Source of the DNA: an uncultured Bacteroidales bacterium
Lineage (GTDB): Bacteria > Bacteroidota > Bacteroidia > Bacteroidales > Muribaculaceae
Assembly: GCA_902793405.1 (NCBI GenBank)
Contig: CADBDH010000005.1
Coordinates: forward strand, 1 to 64,000
Length of the DNA: 64,000 nt
Reading direction: 5' to 3'
Made by a program: the position numbers and the translations under genes
Shown here: positions 40,842 through 50,300 of the stretch, piece by piece
Numbering within the stretch: position 1 is the first letter of the stretch
Layout: the number at the start of each line of letters is the position of its first letter
The notes under the pieces: model-generated
The model's input: only the letters and a program-made list of their open reading frames with translations
Databases searched by the model: none
What the model was told of the DNA's origin: nothing

Positions 40842-40897
40842 TTGCGGTTATCGTCGCGGTCTAATAGCTACTTCTCGCGTTGATAACCGCAATTTTT
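40842..40897 (+). terminator. Terminator of the sigma factor operon
   Basis: TTGCGGTTATC and GATAACCGCAA form a perfect 11-bp stem with a 29-base loop, followed directly by TTTTT. Confidence 0.75.
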
Positions 40898-40997
40898 GAT
40901 CAATACACCACATCAACTTACCAAGATGCTCGCCAAAGCAGCTATATTAACCATGTGATTTCTATTTCAAGTGAGACTTCTATTGAACAAAAAGATT

Positions 40998-41005
40998 TAT
41001 CTTTG
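40998..41005 (+). promoter_or_regulatory. -7 box of the DUF1016 gene
   Basis: TATCTTTG matches TAnnTTTG and ends only 4 bases before ATG 41010. This makes that ATG the start and implies a leaderless transcript. Confidence 0.5.
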
Positions 41006-41009
41006 CGAT

Positions 41010-42089
41010 ATGGAAGATAACAAGAGTATCACTGGATCACAAAATCGTCAAATATTGCCCGTTCAGTTCGTTGACGAGATCAAGCAGATAGTGGAGCACG
41101 GTCTGCGTGAAGCGTACGACGGTGCTAATTCCATTCTAGTAAAAACTTACTGGAACGTGGGTAAACGTATAGTTGAAGAAGAACAGAGTGGAAAGGAACG
41201 TGCCGAGTATGGTATACACCTTATTGATTTGCTATCACATGAATTGTCATTGATCTATCCTAAGGGTTATTCCCCAAGAAACTTGCGTGATTATCGTCTT
41301 TTTTATCTGAGTTTCAAAGATTTAGAAATTTGGCACTCGCGAGTGCCAAATCTAACGTGGACCCACTACCGCACTTTGCTTTCAGTGACCAGCGATGATG
41401 CTAGATACTGGTATGTCCATGAAGCATCACAACAATCGTGGAGTGTCCGTACACTGGCTCGTAATGTGGGGTCACAATACTACTATCGCCTCTTGCAATC
41501 TCCAAAGAAAGAGGAAGTTGTAGCAGAAATGTTGCAATTGACAGAACCGCTCAAAGACGAACCGCAAAGTTTCCTAAAAGACCCGGTTGTTGCAGAGTTT
41601 TTGCAGTTACCGTCTAATGCGACTTTTACTGAATCTGATCTTGAACAAGCCATTATCAAACATTTAAAAGCGTTCTTGCTTGAAATGGGGCGTGGCTTCG
41701 CTTTCATGGCAGAGCAATATCATATCAGCACCGACGCCGGCGACTTCTTTGTTGACCTGGTGTTCTATAATGTAGTGCTGAAATGCTACGTCCTCATTGA
41801 CTTGAAAACCAAGAAAGTCACACACCAGGACGTCGGGCAGATGGACATGAATGTGCGTATGTTTGACGATTTGAAACGTACCGACGGTGATAATCCAACA
41901 ATCGGTCTGTTACTCTGTTCTGAAACCAGTAAAGATATTGCGCAATATTCTGTTCTTCATGACAGTAAACAACTGTTTGCAAGCAAATATCTTACTTATT
42001 TGCCCAAGAAGGAGGAACTTGACCGAGAGATTGAACGCCAGAAAGAAATTTTCTATTTGCAGCATAGTAAAGATAGACAGAATGACTAG
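41010..42089 (+). CDS. DUF1016 (YhcG-type) PD-(D/E)XK nuclease-like protein
   Basis: This 359-residue cytosolic protein matches the DUF1016/YhcG family. The N-terminal domain has TYWNVGKRIVEEEQSGKERA and YGIHLIDLLSHEL. The middle carries WTHYRTLLSV. The C-terminal nuclease domain shows FYNVVLKCYVLIDLKTKKVT with the DLK catalytic core and the later MDMNVRMFDD. Such proteins occur with restriction systems and in defence islands, but also alone. ATG 41010 is chosen because a -7 box ends 4 bases before it. It is a single gene between the operon terminator and a lipoprotein gene 20 bases downstream, which may be co-transcribed. Confidence 0.9.
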   Translation: MEDNKSITGSQNRQILPVQFVDEIKQIVEHGLREAYDGANSILVKTYWNVGKRIVEEEQSGKERAEYGIHLIDLLSHELSLIYPKGYSPRNLRDYRLFYLSFKDLEIWHSRVPNLTWTHYRTLLSVTSDDARYWYVHEASQQSWSVRTLARNVGSQYYYRLLQSPKKEEVVAEMLQLTEPLKDEPQSFLKDPVVAEFLQLPSNATFTESDLEQAIIKHLKAFLLEMGRGFAFMAEQYHISTDAGDFFVDLVFYNVVLKCYVLIDLKTKKVTHQDVGQMDMNVRMFDDLKRTDGDNPTIGLLLCSETSKDIAQYSVLHDSKQLFASKYLTYLPKKEELDREIERQKEIFYLQHSKDRQND

Positions 42090-42109
42090 ACTATTAAAAT
42101 AATCAAGAA

Positions 42110-42922
42110 ATGAAGATGAAACAGATGAAACAGATGAAGCAATGGTTGATGGTTGCCGCCGTGATTGCATTGTGCGGCGCGATGACGGGCTGCAAGGGCA
42201 ATGCCCAGCGCCCTGTGAACGGAACGTTTGAAAGCCCCATCGGTAAAGGCACTGCCCCCGAGGCGGTGCTGGATGCCACCAAGAAGATGGCGGTTACCGA
42301 CGAGCGACTGGAAACGGTGATGGAAGACAAGGCTAACGGCGTGGCCGTGTATAGCCTGCTCAACTGCTCGGATGAGGTGTCCAGCGAAGGCTACGGCATG
42401 CTCATCGCCAAGGGCGATGTGCCCACCGCAATGCCCCAGATCAGGCACGGCCGCATGCCGCGGGCACGCTACGACGCCGCCACGGGCGACCTGTGGATTG
42501 TGGGCAGCGACATCGACGGTACGGGTGTGAATGTCGAGCGTCCTTATCTGCTGCGCTTTGACGCCGACGGCCATGCCGATATCGTTCGCGAGATTGACCC
42601 CTATGACATCCAGCAGGTCCTGTGCAAAGTGCTCTCCTACAGCATCAACGGACAGGAAATCATTTTCTATGCCGAGGGCAAGGAACTGGCCAGGGCCACC
42701 AACACGATGGAGGACATGGGCGGCTTTATGGACGACGCCATCTACATTGGCGAGCAGATTGCCTACGGCATCGAGGGACCGCTGACGGTCCAAGTCACCC
42801 CTGGCGTGAACTTTGTGGTCGGCAAGATTCTGCACTACGACGACATGCCCACCATCAGCGCCACCGTCACACTGGACGAGAAAGGCGGAATCACGCTGAG
42901 CGACTTCAAGGCCGAACCTTGA
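42110..42922 (+). CDS. Lipoprotein of unknown function
   Basis: This 270-residue protein has an unusual start, KMKQMKQMKQW, encoded by a short tandem ATGAAACAG-type repeat. A lipoprotein signal follows (LMVAAVIALCGAMTGC). The mature part has repeated strand segments (YGMLIAKGDVPTAMPQIRHG, DLWIVGSDIDGTGVNVERPY) that suggest a beta-propeller or sandwich. I recognise no family. It is membrane-anchored, starts 20 bases after the DUF1016 gene and converges with the Na/Pi cotransporter gene, with an inverted-repeat element between them. Confidence 0.75.
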   Translation: MKMKQMKQMKQWLMVAAVIALCGAMTGCKGNAQRPVNGTFESPIGKGTAPEAVLDATKKMAVTDERLETVMEDKANGVAVYSLLNCSDEVSSEGYGMLIAKGDVPTAMPQIRHGRMPRARYDAATGDLWIVGSDIDGTGVNVERPYLLRFDADGHADIVREIDPYDIQQVLCKVLSYSINGQEIIFYAEGKELARATNTMEDMGGFMDDAIYIGEQIAYGIEGPLTVQVTPGVNFVVGKILHYDDMPTISATVTLDEKGGITLSDFKAEP

Positions 42923-43064
42923 CAACAACTCAGAAAAGGAAGACAATAAATACAATATAAAGCCATCCGGATTGTGGATGTTTAAAAAAACAACTCTATC
43001 AACTTAAACAATTACTTATCAAATAATTGTCTTTCTAGTATTTCTTGCTTTTAGATCAAAAACA

Positions 43065-43128
43065 AAAGACAAACTTGAACAACCGTGACAACTATAATAA
43101 GTTGTTGGAGTTGTTCAAGTTTGTCTTT
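43065..43128. terminator. Long nested inverted repeat between convergent genes (copy 2)
   Basis: AAAGACAAACTTGAACAAC and GTTGTTCAAGTTTGTCTTT form a perfect 19-bp outer stem, with ACAACT/AGTTGT as the inner stem. It lies between the convergent lipoprotein and Na/Pi cotransporter genes. Confidence 0.75.
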
Positions 43129-43163
43129 AATTGAAATCGCCGTCGCAGAGGTTGCGGGGAGGT

Positions 43164-44993
43164 TTATTTCCCACCCATAGCGGTCTTCTCGGGATTGAGC
43201 TCTCCGATAGGCATTCCGCTGGTTACCGATGAGCTGCGGCGCATGATGTCCTCCATGCTGTCGATGACGTTGACGATGAAGTCGCCCAGTTTCTCGGCCT
43301 CGCAAACGATGTCCATATAGAAGATACCTGCCTTGTAGGGGTACTTCTTCTGGTTGACGTTCTCGATGTTCTCGGTGCGGCAGGCGTTGCGGAAGTTGTT
43401 GATTTCGCGCTCCTTGTTGTAGCTGCGCATCAGGTCCTCGGCCGTCACGTTGTCGATATCGCTAAGCACGGCATACATGTTGGTCATCGCCTCACTCACC
43501 AGGCGCAACATTTCATCGATGTTGGCATAATTGTACTCGTTGAAGTGGGCGTCGGCCTCCTCCTTGCGCACGAGGGCCTTGGCGATGTTATTGCAGCTGT
43601 CGCCGATGCTCTCCAGCTCGCTGATGATACTCAGCAGGCTGGCCACACGTGCCTTGGCCTGGCTGCTCAGGCGGCCGTCCAGTACCTTGTTGAGGTAGCT
43701 GCCGATTTCAAACTCCATGCGGTCGGTAATGTCCTCATACTTCTGGATACGCGACAATATCTTGTTGAACTCGGGCGTGCCGGTTTTGGTATGTACCAGT
43801 TCCTTGACCATGCCCAGCATGCGCTCAACACGTCCGGCAAACACGACAATCTCGCGCTGAGCCTGGTCGATGTTCAACTCGCTGGCACTCATGAGACCAC
43901 CCTGGATATACTTGAGCTGGAACTCCTCGTCCTCTTTCTTCTTGCTCTTGATGAGCACATTGAGCAACTTCACATACAACTTGGTGAACCAAATCATAAT
44001 CAGCAGGTTGCAAATCTTGAAGATGGTGTGGAACATGGTCATGCCGATTGACATGGCCACCTGTTCCTGGGCCAATGCATTGCCATCGACACTGGCACCG
44101 GCTTTCACGCTGTTATACAGTGCCAGGGGATCGCCCAGGCTGAAGACATCCCTCACTACCCAGGTCACCATCGACACAAACGGCTGGAAGATAATCAGTA
44201 CCCACACGGCACCGAACAGGTTGAACAGAGCATGGCCCAATGCGGCCTTTTTGGCCTCGGCATTACCGCCCAGCGACGCCAGCAGCGGCGTGATCGATGT
44301 ACCGATGCTGGCACCCAGCACCATGGCACAGGCGATGTCAAACGAGATCCAGCCCTTGGCAGCCATAATCAGCACGATGGCAAACGTGGCGGCACTGGAC
44401 TGGATGACCATGGTCACGATCCAGCCCACAAGCGTGAAGAACAGGATGGACAGGAAACCCATCGACGTGTACTGCTGCAAGGAGGCGAACACCTCGGGCG
44501 ACTTGGACAGGTCGGGCACATTGGCACTGATGGCGTCCAGACCCATGAACAGGAATGCGAAACCGATGAGCAACTCACCGATATTCTTGTAGTTGTTCCG
44601 CTTGATGAATAACATCGGCACGGCAAAAGCCAGCAAGGGCAGCAGGAAGGCCGACATCTTGACCTTGAAGCCGAAGATGGCGATAATCCACTCGGTGAAC
44701 GTTGTACCCAGCGCAGCACCAAAGCTCACTGCCAGCGACTGTTCAAGCGGCATCAGGCCCGCATTGACAAAGCTGACGACCATCGATACCGATGCCGAGG
44801 AGCTCTGAATCAGCGCTGTGATGACAATACCCGTGATAACGGCAAGAACACGGTTCTTGGTCATCCAGGCCAGGATGGAACGCAAGCGACTACCGGCGGT
44901 CTTCTGCAAACCTTCACTCATGATTTTCATACCATAGAGGAAGAGGCACACCGCACCTATCAAGGCAAGAAAGTCAACAAAGGAGTAATCCAT
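43164..44993 (-). CDS. Na/Pi cotransporter family protein (NptA-like) with PhoU-like domain
   Basis: A 609-residue inner-membrane protein. The first 350 residues hold two inverted PNaS repeats with the QSSS-type motifs ALIQSSSASVSMVVSFVNAG and TMVIQSSAATFAIVL. These bind phosphate and sodium in this family. Residues about 380-590 form a helical PhoU-like domain (RVERMLGMVKELVHTKTGTP, ESIGDSCNNIAKALVRKEEA). It should move phosphate with sodium and be controlled by the PhoU-like part. A TAACTTTG -7 box at 45033-45040 (minus strand) is 39 bases upstream. Confidence 0.93.
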   Translation of the reverse strand: MDYSFVDFLALIGAVCLFLYGMKIMSEGLQKTAGSRLRSILAWMTKNRVLAVITGIVITALIQSSSASVSMVVSFVNAGLMPLEQSLAVSFGAALGTTFTEWIIAIFGFKVKMSAFLLPLLAFAVPMLFIKRNNYKNIGELLIGFAFLFMGLDAISANVPDLSKSPEVFASLQQYTSMGFLSILFFTLVGWIVTMVIQSSAATFAIVLIMAAKGWISFDIACAMVLGASIGTSITPLLASLGGNAEAKKAALGHALFNLFGAVWVLIIFQPFVSMVTWVVRDVFSLGDPLALYNSVKAGASVDGNALAQEQVAMSIGMTMFHTIFKICNLLIMIWFTKLYVKLLNVLIKSKKKEDEEFQLKYIQGGLMSASELNIDQAQREIVVFAGRVERMLGMVKELVHTKTGTPEFNKILSRIQKYEDITDRMEFEIGSYLNKVLDGRLSSQAKARVASLLSIISELESIGDSCNNIAKALVRKEEADAHFNEYNYANIDEMLRLVSEAMTNMYAVLSDIDNVTAEDLMRSYNKEREINNFRNACRTENIENVNQKKYPYKAGIFYMDIVCEAEKLGDFIVNVIDSMEDIMRRSSSVTSGMPIGELNPEKTAMGGK

Positions 44994-45032
44994 GAAACGT
45001 CAAGTGTTAGTTGATTGATAAATATTCGGTTA

Positions 45033-45040
45033 CAAAGTTA
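45033..45040 (-). promoter_or_regulatory. -7 box of the Na/Pi cotransporter gene
   Basis: CAAAGTTA on the plus strand reads TAACTTTG on the minus strand, matching TAnnTTTG. Confidence 0.5.
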
Positions 45041-45190
45041 TAACAAAAAATGCAATTAACCGAGTGTTGGAACTATGATTTTTCGTAAACGGGAAAGATT
45101 TCGATTGCACAAAGGGCCGTTTAGGGGCCGATTCAGGGTTACTGGCTCCGGTTTTGGTGGGGTTGATTGAAAAATCCGTAATCAACTGCC

Positions 45191-45219
45191 TTGATTGTTC
45201 ACAAAAATGACTATTTTTG
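45191..45219 (+). promoter_or_regulatory. Promoter of the beta-helix protein gene
   Basis: TATTTTTG at 45212-45219 matches the -7 consensus, and TTG at 45191-45193 lies 18 bases upstream. The ATG follows at 45289, leaving a leader of about 65 bases. Confidence 0.5.
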
Positions 45220-45288
45220 TACTTTCCCATTGGGCAATGCCTATTCTAGTCGTTCCCAATCATCTAATAATCAATAAACTATAAATTT

Positions 45289-46671
45289 ATGAAGAAATTT
45301 TACGCATTCCTGCTCATGGCAGCCGTGGCTGTTGGAGCAATGGCCGATGAGTTCGTGACCGACGGCACCGGCAACGTTTACACCTTTAACTCCCTGAGCC
45401 AGATCGAGGGCACCGGCGTGACCCTTCAGGACGACGGCTCCTACCTGGTGAGCGCCGACTTCACCATCGCCGAGGGCGACGTGCTGCAACTGATCAACAA
45501 TGACGTCATCAAGATGGCCGATGGCGTGAGAATCACCCTCGATGGCGATGCCGACTTCACCCCCGCCGACACGGCAGTCGTTACCCGCGACGCCGAGGGC
45601 AGCAAGCCCAAGGGCTTCTGGATGATGGGCGAGAACGGCAATGCCAATATGAAGAACGTCACCTTTGAGTATGTGGGCGTTGTCTTTGGCGGCCTGAACA
45701 GCAGCCTGCATGCCGACAACTGCACCTTCACGCTGCACAACGGCAAGTCATCCAGCTCGGGTGCCCTGTCGTTCAACGCTTCGTGTGGCGGCAACATCGT
45801 CGAGAACTGCTACTTTATCGAGAACACCCTCAACGCTATCGGCAATGGTGCCAGCAACCCCGTGGGCATCATCATCCGTGACTGCATCTTCTGGCACAAC
45901 ACCACCGACAACCGTAACAAGCCCCAGATCAACCTGACCTGCGCTGGCGACTATGACGTTTACATCACCGGCAACGCAGTGATTGGCGGTCAGTTCACCA
46001 TGTCGGGCGGCATCGGCGTGAGCAACATGATGGGCATGGGCCACACCGGCAAGGTCTATATCGAGGACAACTACATTGCCGACAACCGCTATGGCATCAC
46101 CACCATCGGCTCGATGGACGCCATCATCAAGAACAACACGATGATCGACAACTGCTACGAGACCAACCCCAACAACGGCGGCAGCTGCGTCAGCATCTAC
46201 GACAGCAGCAGTAGCAGCAACATCTACATGGAGGGTAACTGGATGGAAGGCGGCCTGTGGGGCATCACCGTTCCCAGTGGCGCTCCCAACATCAACCTGG
46301 GCAAGGTCGAGGATCCCGAGGCCGAGGATTACAACCCCGGCAACAACACCTTCGTGAACAACGGTAACGGCGGCGTACTCTATGACCTGTTCAACAACGG
46401 CACCGGCACCATCTGGGCACAGGGCAATACCTGGAACGTCGACGAGCAGACCGAGGAGAAGATCGAGGAGGTTATCTACCACCAGGTCGATGATCCCAGC
46501 AAGGGTCTGGTTATCTTCATGCCCGCTCATCAGGACGGTCCCTCAAGCGTCGAGGAGATTGAGGCAGCCCAGCAGACCGACGGTTTGTACTACAACCTGA
46601 TGGGTCAGCCCGTCAGCGCTCCCGCCGCCGGCATCTACATCCACAACGGCAAGAAGATCCTCGTGAAGTAA
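45289..46671 (+). CDS. Secreted right-handed beta-helix protein with C-terminal tag
   Basis: This 460-residue exported protein has a signal peptide (FYAFLLMAAVAVGAMA). Repeated short strands with asparagine turns (NVTFEYVGVVFGGLNSSLHA, VENCYFIENTLNAIGNG, IKNNTMIDNCYETNPNNGG) fit a pectate-lyase-like right-handed parallel beta-helix. No catalytic triad can be identified by eye. The C-terminus carries the same tag as the two paralogues at 273-2077: YYNLMGQPVSAPAAGIYIHN then GKKILVK. It is probably surface-displayed or secreted and may bind or cleave polysaccharide. Confidence 0.8.
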   Translation: MKKFYAFLLMAAVAVGAMADEFVTDGTGNVYTFNSLSQIEGTGVTLQDDGSYLVSADFTIAEGDVLQLINNDVIKMADGVRITLDGDADFTPADTAVVTRDAEGSKPKGFWMMGENGNANMKNVTFEYVGVVFGGLNSSLHADNCTFTLHNGKSSSSGALSFNASCGGNIVENCYFIENTLNAIGNGASNPVGIIIRDCIFWHNTTDNRNKPQINLTCAGDYDVYITGNAVIGGQFTMSGGIGVSNMMGMGHTGKVYIEDNYIADNRYGITTIGSMDAIIKNNTMIDNCYETNPNNGGSCVSIYDSSSSSNIYMEGNWMEGGLWGITVPSGAPNINLGKVEDPEAEDYNPGNNTFVNNGNGGVLYDLFNNGTGTIWAQGNTWNVDEQTEEKIEEVIYHQVDDPSKGLVIFMPAHQDGPSSVEEIEAAQQTDGLYYNLMGQPVSAPAAGIYIHNGKKILVK

Positions 46672-46754
46672 TTCCCTCACGACAACAACTGTTTTTATAA
46701 AAGGAAGACAATAAGTACAATAAATACAAAGCCATCCTGATTGTAACAGTTATT

Positions 46755-46822
46755 AAAGACAACTCTCACAACCTAAACAACTTAATCATTAGATAGTTGT
46801 TACAGTTGTGAGAGTTGTTTTT
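46755..46822. terminator. Long nested inverted repeat (copy 3)
   Basis: AAAGACAACTCTCACAAC and GTTGTGAGAGTTGTTTTT form an 18-bp outer stem with one mismatch; ACAACT/AGTTGT form the inner stem. It follows the beta-helix gene by about 85 bases. Confidence 0.7.
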
Positions 46823-46849
46823 ATTATAAAATAATGTCCCTTTGACAGA

Positions 46850-47256
46850 ACGAATGGTCATTAAATATTATTTTTGAACATTCATGGATATTCGTGGACA
46901 TTCGTGTTTAAACCGTGGCGACAAACCGATATCGATGGACTCAATAACACGAATGGCCATAAAACCCCACGAATGGTCATTAAATATTATTTTTGATCAT
47001 TCATGGATATTCGTGGACATTCGTGTTTAACTCGTGGCAACGAAACGATATCGTTGGATTCAATAACACGAATAGCCATAAAACCACACGAATGGTCATT
47101 AAATATTATTTTTGATCATTCATGGATATTCGTGGACATTCGTGTTTTAACCGTGGCGACAAACCGATTTCGATGGACTCAATAACACGAATGGCCATAA
47201 AACCCCACGAATAGTCATTAAATATTATTCATAGGCATTCGTGTTTTAACCGTGGC
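46850..47256. repeat. 119-bp tandem repeat array (about 3.4 units), inverted relative to the 25-kb array
   Basis: TTAAATATTATT recurs at about 46861, 46980, 47099 and 47218, a period of 119 bases. Units contain ATAAAACCCCACGAATGGTC, which is the reverse complement of sequence in the 25.2-25.8 kb array. The two arrays are therefore the same element in opposite orientation. The 650-base gap holds no gene. Confidence 0.88.
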
Positions 47257-47269
47257 GGGTGAATAAACG

Positions 47270-47300
47270 AGTGGGCCGGGGATTGAGTTCCCGGCCCACT
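47270..47300 (-). terminator. Terminator of the 1395-residue protein gene
   Basis: AGTGGGCCGGG and CCCGGCCCACT form a perfect 11-bp GC-rich stem with a 9-base loop, 26 bases beyond the minus-strand stop. Confidence 0.75.
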
Positions 47301-47326
47301 TGTTGTTTAGGATGGCAGGTTATTGA

Positions 47327-50300
47327 TTACCTGACGCTTACCTTGAAGGCCTGCTTGCACACGGTCACGATGTAGATGCCGGGAGCTACGGGCAGGGTGC
47401 GGCTGCCGTTGGCGATGAATGCGCCTGCCTGGCGGCCGTCGATGGTGTAAACGCGTACTTGCTGGCCCTCAAAGCCCTCGATGCTGATGCCGCCATTGAC
47501 AGCGGTAACCTGCTGGGTCACGTTCAGCTCGTTGACACTGCTGGGCTTGTCCTCGCTGGTGATGCGGATGTTATCCAGCCAGATGCGCTCACTCACCATG
47601 CTCATGTTGCCACGGAAGCATACCTTGACGAAGTTGCCCAACTCGGCACCGGTCAGCGGGAGTTCAACGAGAACCCACTCGCCGTCGCCCTGAGTAACGT
47701 CGATCGTGGTCAATTCCTCATAGGGGTTGTCGTCGATGCTCTGCGAAACCACCAGGGTGGGCATCACGGTAGCACTCGAGGTCGTGCCCATGTAAACGTA
47801 GAACGACAGCGTATACTGCTGGGTGGGATCAACCTTCACCTTGGGCGATACCAGGTCGCTCCAGTGATAGCTGTTATAGTAGTTGCCGTTGTAGCACAAG
47901 GCAAAGCCATTGTCACCGTCCTGTGAGGTCATCTCCTCGTCATCGGTCATGATGTACCAGATGGTGCCATAGCTGGCAACGTCGGCATCGGCTACCCAAC
48001 CGGTGGTGGAGAGTATGCCGTCGGTAAACGACTCGGCGAAGGGCATCTCCTTCAACTGACCCAGGACGATATCGTCGATGACAGCCTGGCCAATGCCGGC
48101 ACTTGTCGACGGGATGACAGCGTAATAGTGCATCTGCATCTCGCTGGTGGGCTCACGGTCAACGATGAAGGTGGTCTCGGTAGTCGTGCCGATGATGACC
48201 ATCTGCTCCTCGGGGGTGTTAGCATCGGGGAAGTACTCGACGATGGTGTACTGGAGCGAACCGTCGAGCACGCCACCATTGACGGCCTCGGCGGGAGCAT
48301 CCCACGTCAGGATAGCCTTCTGGTTGTCCTCGTTACCGCGAATCCAGTAGTTCTCGACAGCCATGGGCACGTCAACACCGGCAAAGACGGTAGCCTCGCT
48401 CACCTTGCCGCGACCATACTCGTTCTCGGCCACGATGATGTAGGAGTTAGTGCCGTGCAAGGGCTCCTCGTCAACCCATTCCAGGCTCTGGCCGGGCTCA
48501 ACGTTCTCGAACGTCTTCAAGGGGATGGCCGAACCGCTGCGGTAGATGTAGACCGTCAACGGGCCTTCGAGCGGACGCTGTGCATAGTCAACACTGGGTG
48601 CGTTGAAGGCAAAGTTCACCTTCAACAAACCGGTCATGTCGTGCTCGACAACCAGGTTCTCGACACTGTAGGGGGCAAAGGCCGAACCCACGAGCGTGAT
48701 GCTGATGTCGTCGATGCTGGGTGAGATGTAGCTGCTGGCCACATCGGCAACCATGAGGATTGAAGGATAGTACTTGCCGGTCTCGCTGGCGATGACCTCG
48801 TTCTCGATGAGCACCTTCTCGCCATAGTTGGTGTAAGGCAGCTGGTCGGGATAGATGGTCTGGGCCGTCGAGTCGGGAGCCATGCCAATGCCTGCATAGC
48901 CCGGGCATACCTGGTTGTAGGAACTGTAGGTCCAGTTGAAGGCGTAGGTGTAAACCATGTCCTTCTCGAGCTTGATGGCGGGCATGTAGAGCCAGATCTT
49001 CTCAACGGGATGCTGCACGAAGTAGCCGTAGCCGCCCAGGGCCAGGTTCTGGTTGTAGCTGTACCAGATCCAGCGGTACTCGTTGGTGCTATAAACCGAC
49101 GAGTCGTTGACGGTTACAAAGAAGCGTGCATCGGCCTCGGTGTCGAACGTGTTGGTGTACGGAGCGGTGTAAACGCCGATAAAGGCCTCGGCACTCACGC
49201 GCTTGCCCTCGCCCGACTCGTTGCTGATGCCCACGGTATAGGTGTGGACGCCCACGCCCTCGACAGTGTTGTCGGTCCAGGTAGCATTGCTGCCGGCCAC
49301 AACGGGAATCTGAGCCACGGCGGGCTCGACACCGTCACGGTAGATGTTGGCGGTCAGGTCACCGGTCAGTTCGGCGCCATCGAGCGTGGTGGCGGGTGCG
49401 GTGAAAGTCACGTCGGCAATCATCTCACCATCCTCGTTGGGGATAATGGTCAGGTTGGTGGCCTCGGCGGGAGCAGAGTTCAAGCCCAACCTGTTCACTG
49501 CCATCGAGTTGACGAAGATACCCGAGGCGTTGTCCTCCCTGTGGGTGAACACGCGAACTGCGAAGTAGTAGGTACCGGTTTCCTCGACCTGGAAGTCAAC
49601 CTCCCAGTCGGTGAGGGTACCGTTCACGTCATAGGCCTCGTTTGCGTCCAGCACCCTGAAGGTCGAGACGTCGGTGGGATCGGTACCCACGAGCAGGCTC
49701 ACGCGCTCCTGATAGTTGGCAAAGGTGTTGCGCATGTTCACGATCAGGGCATAGGAGATGCCTTGCTCGATGCTGATGCCCGGCGAAATCAGGTAGTCGT
49801 CGGCAGCATCCTGGTCATCACCCATGTTGTAGGGACCCGTATAGATGCCCCAGTTGACGTTATAGTCATTGAAGCTCCAGGTATATTCCGAACCCCACTG
49901 GCTGGCATCGTTGTTGGCGTTGACAACGGTCCACAGGTCGCGGGTAGATGCATCGCTGAAGTCATCGAAATAGGGAGGCATGAAGGCGTTGCCGGTAAGG
50001 ATGGCATTGGAAACAGTCTCCTCGCCCTGCTTGCCGTCGGCATTGAACGGGGTGACGATGTAGTAGTAGCGCTCCATCTTGGTGGGCAGGGTCTCGCTGA
50101 ACTCACAAGCGCTCAGGCCCTCGGCAACCAGGACGTTGCCCGGCATGCGCACAACGTTATAGGTCACGTTCTCCAGGTAACCGCCGTTGACACCGGTAGC
50201 GGGAGCGTCCCACGTCAGGTGGCTCACACCGCCCTCGACGGTGAAAGTGAGGTTGGTCACGGGCAGCGGAGTGTCATAGCCTGCATAGGTGTACACATAG

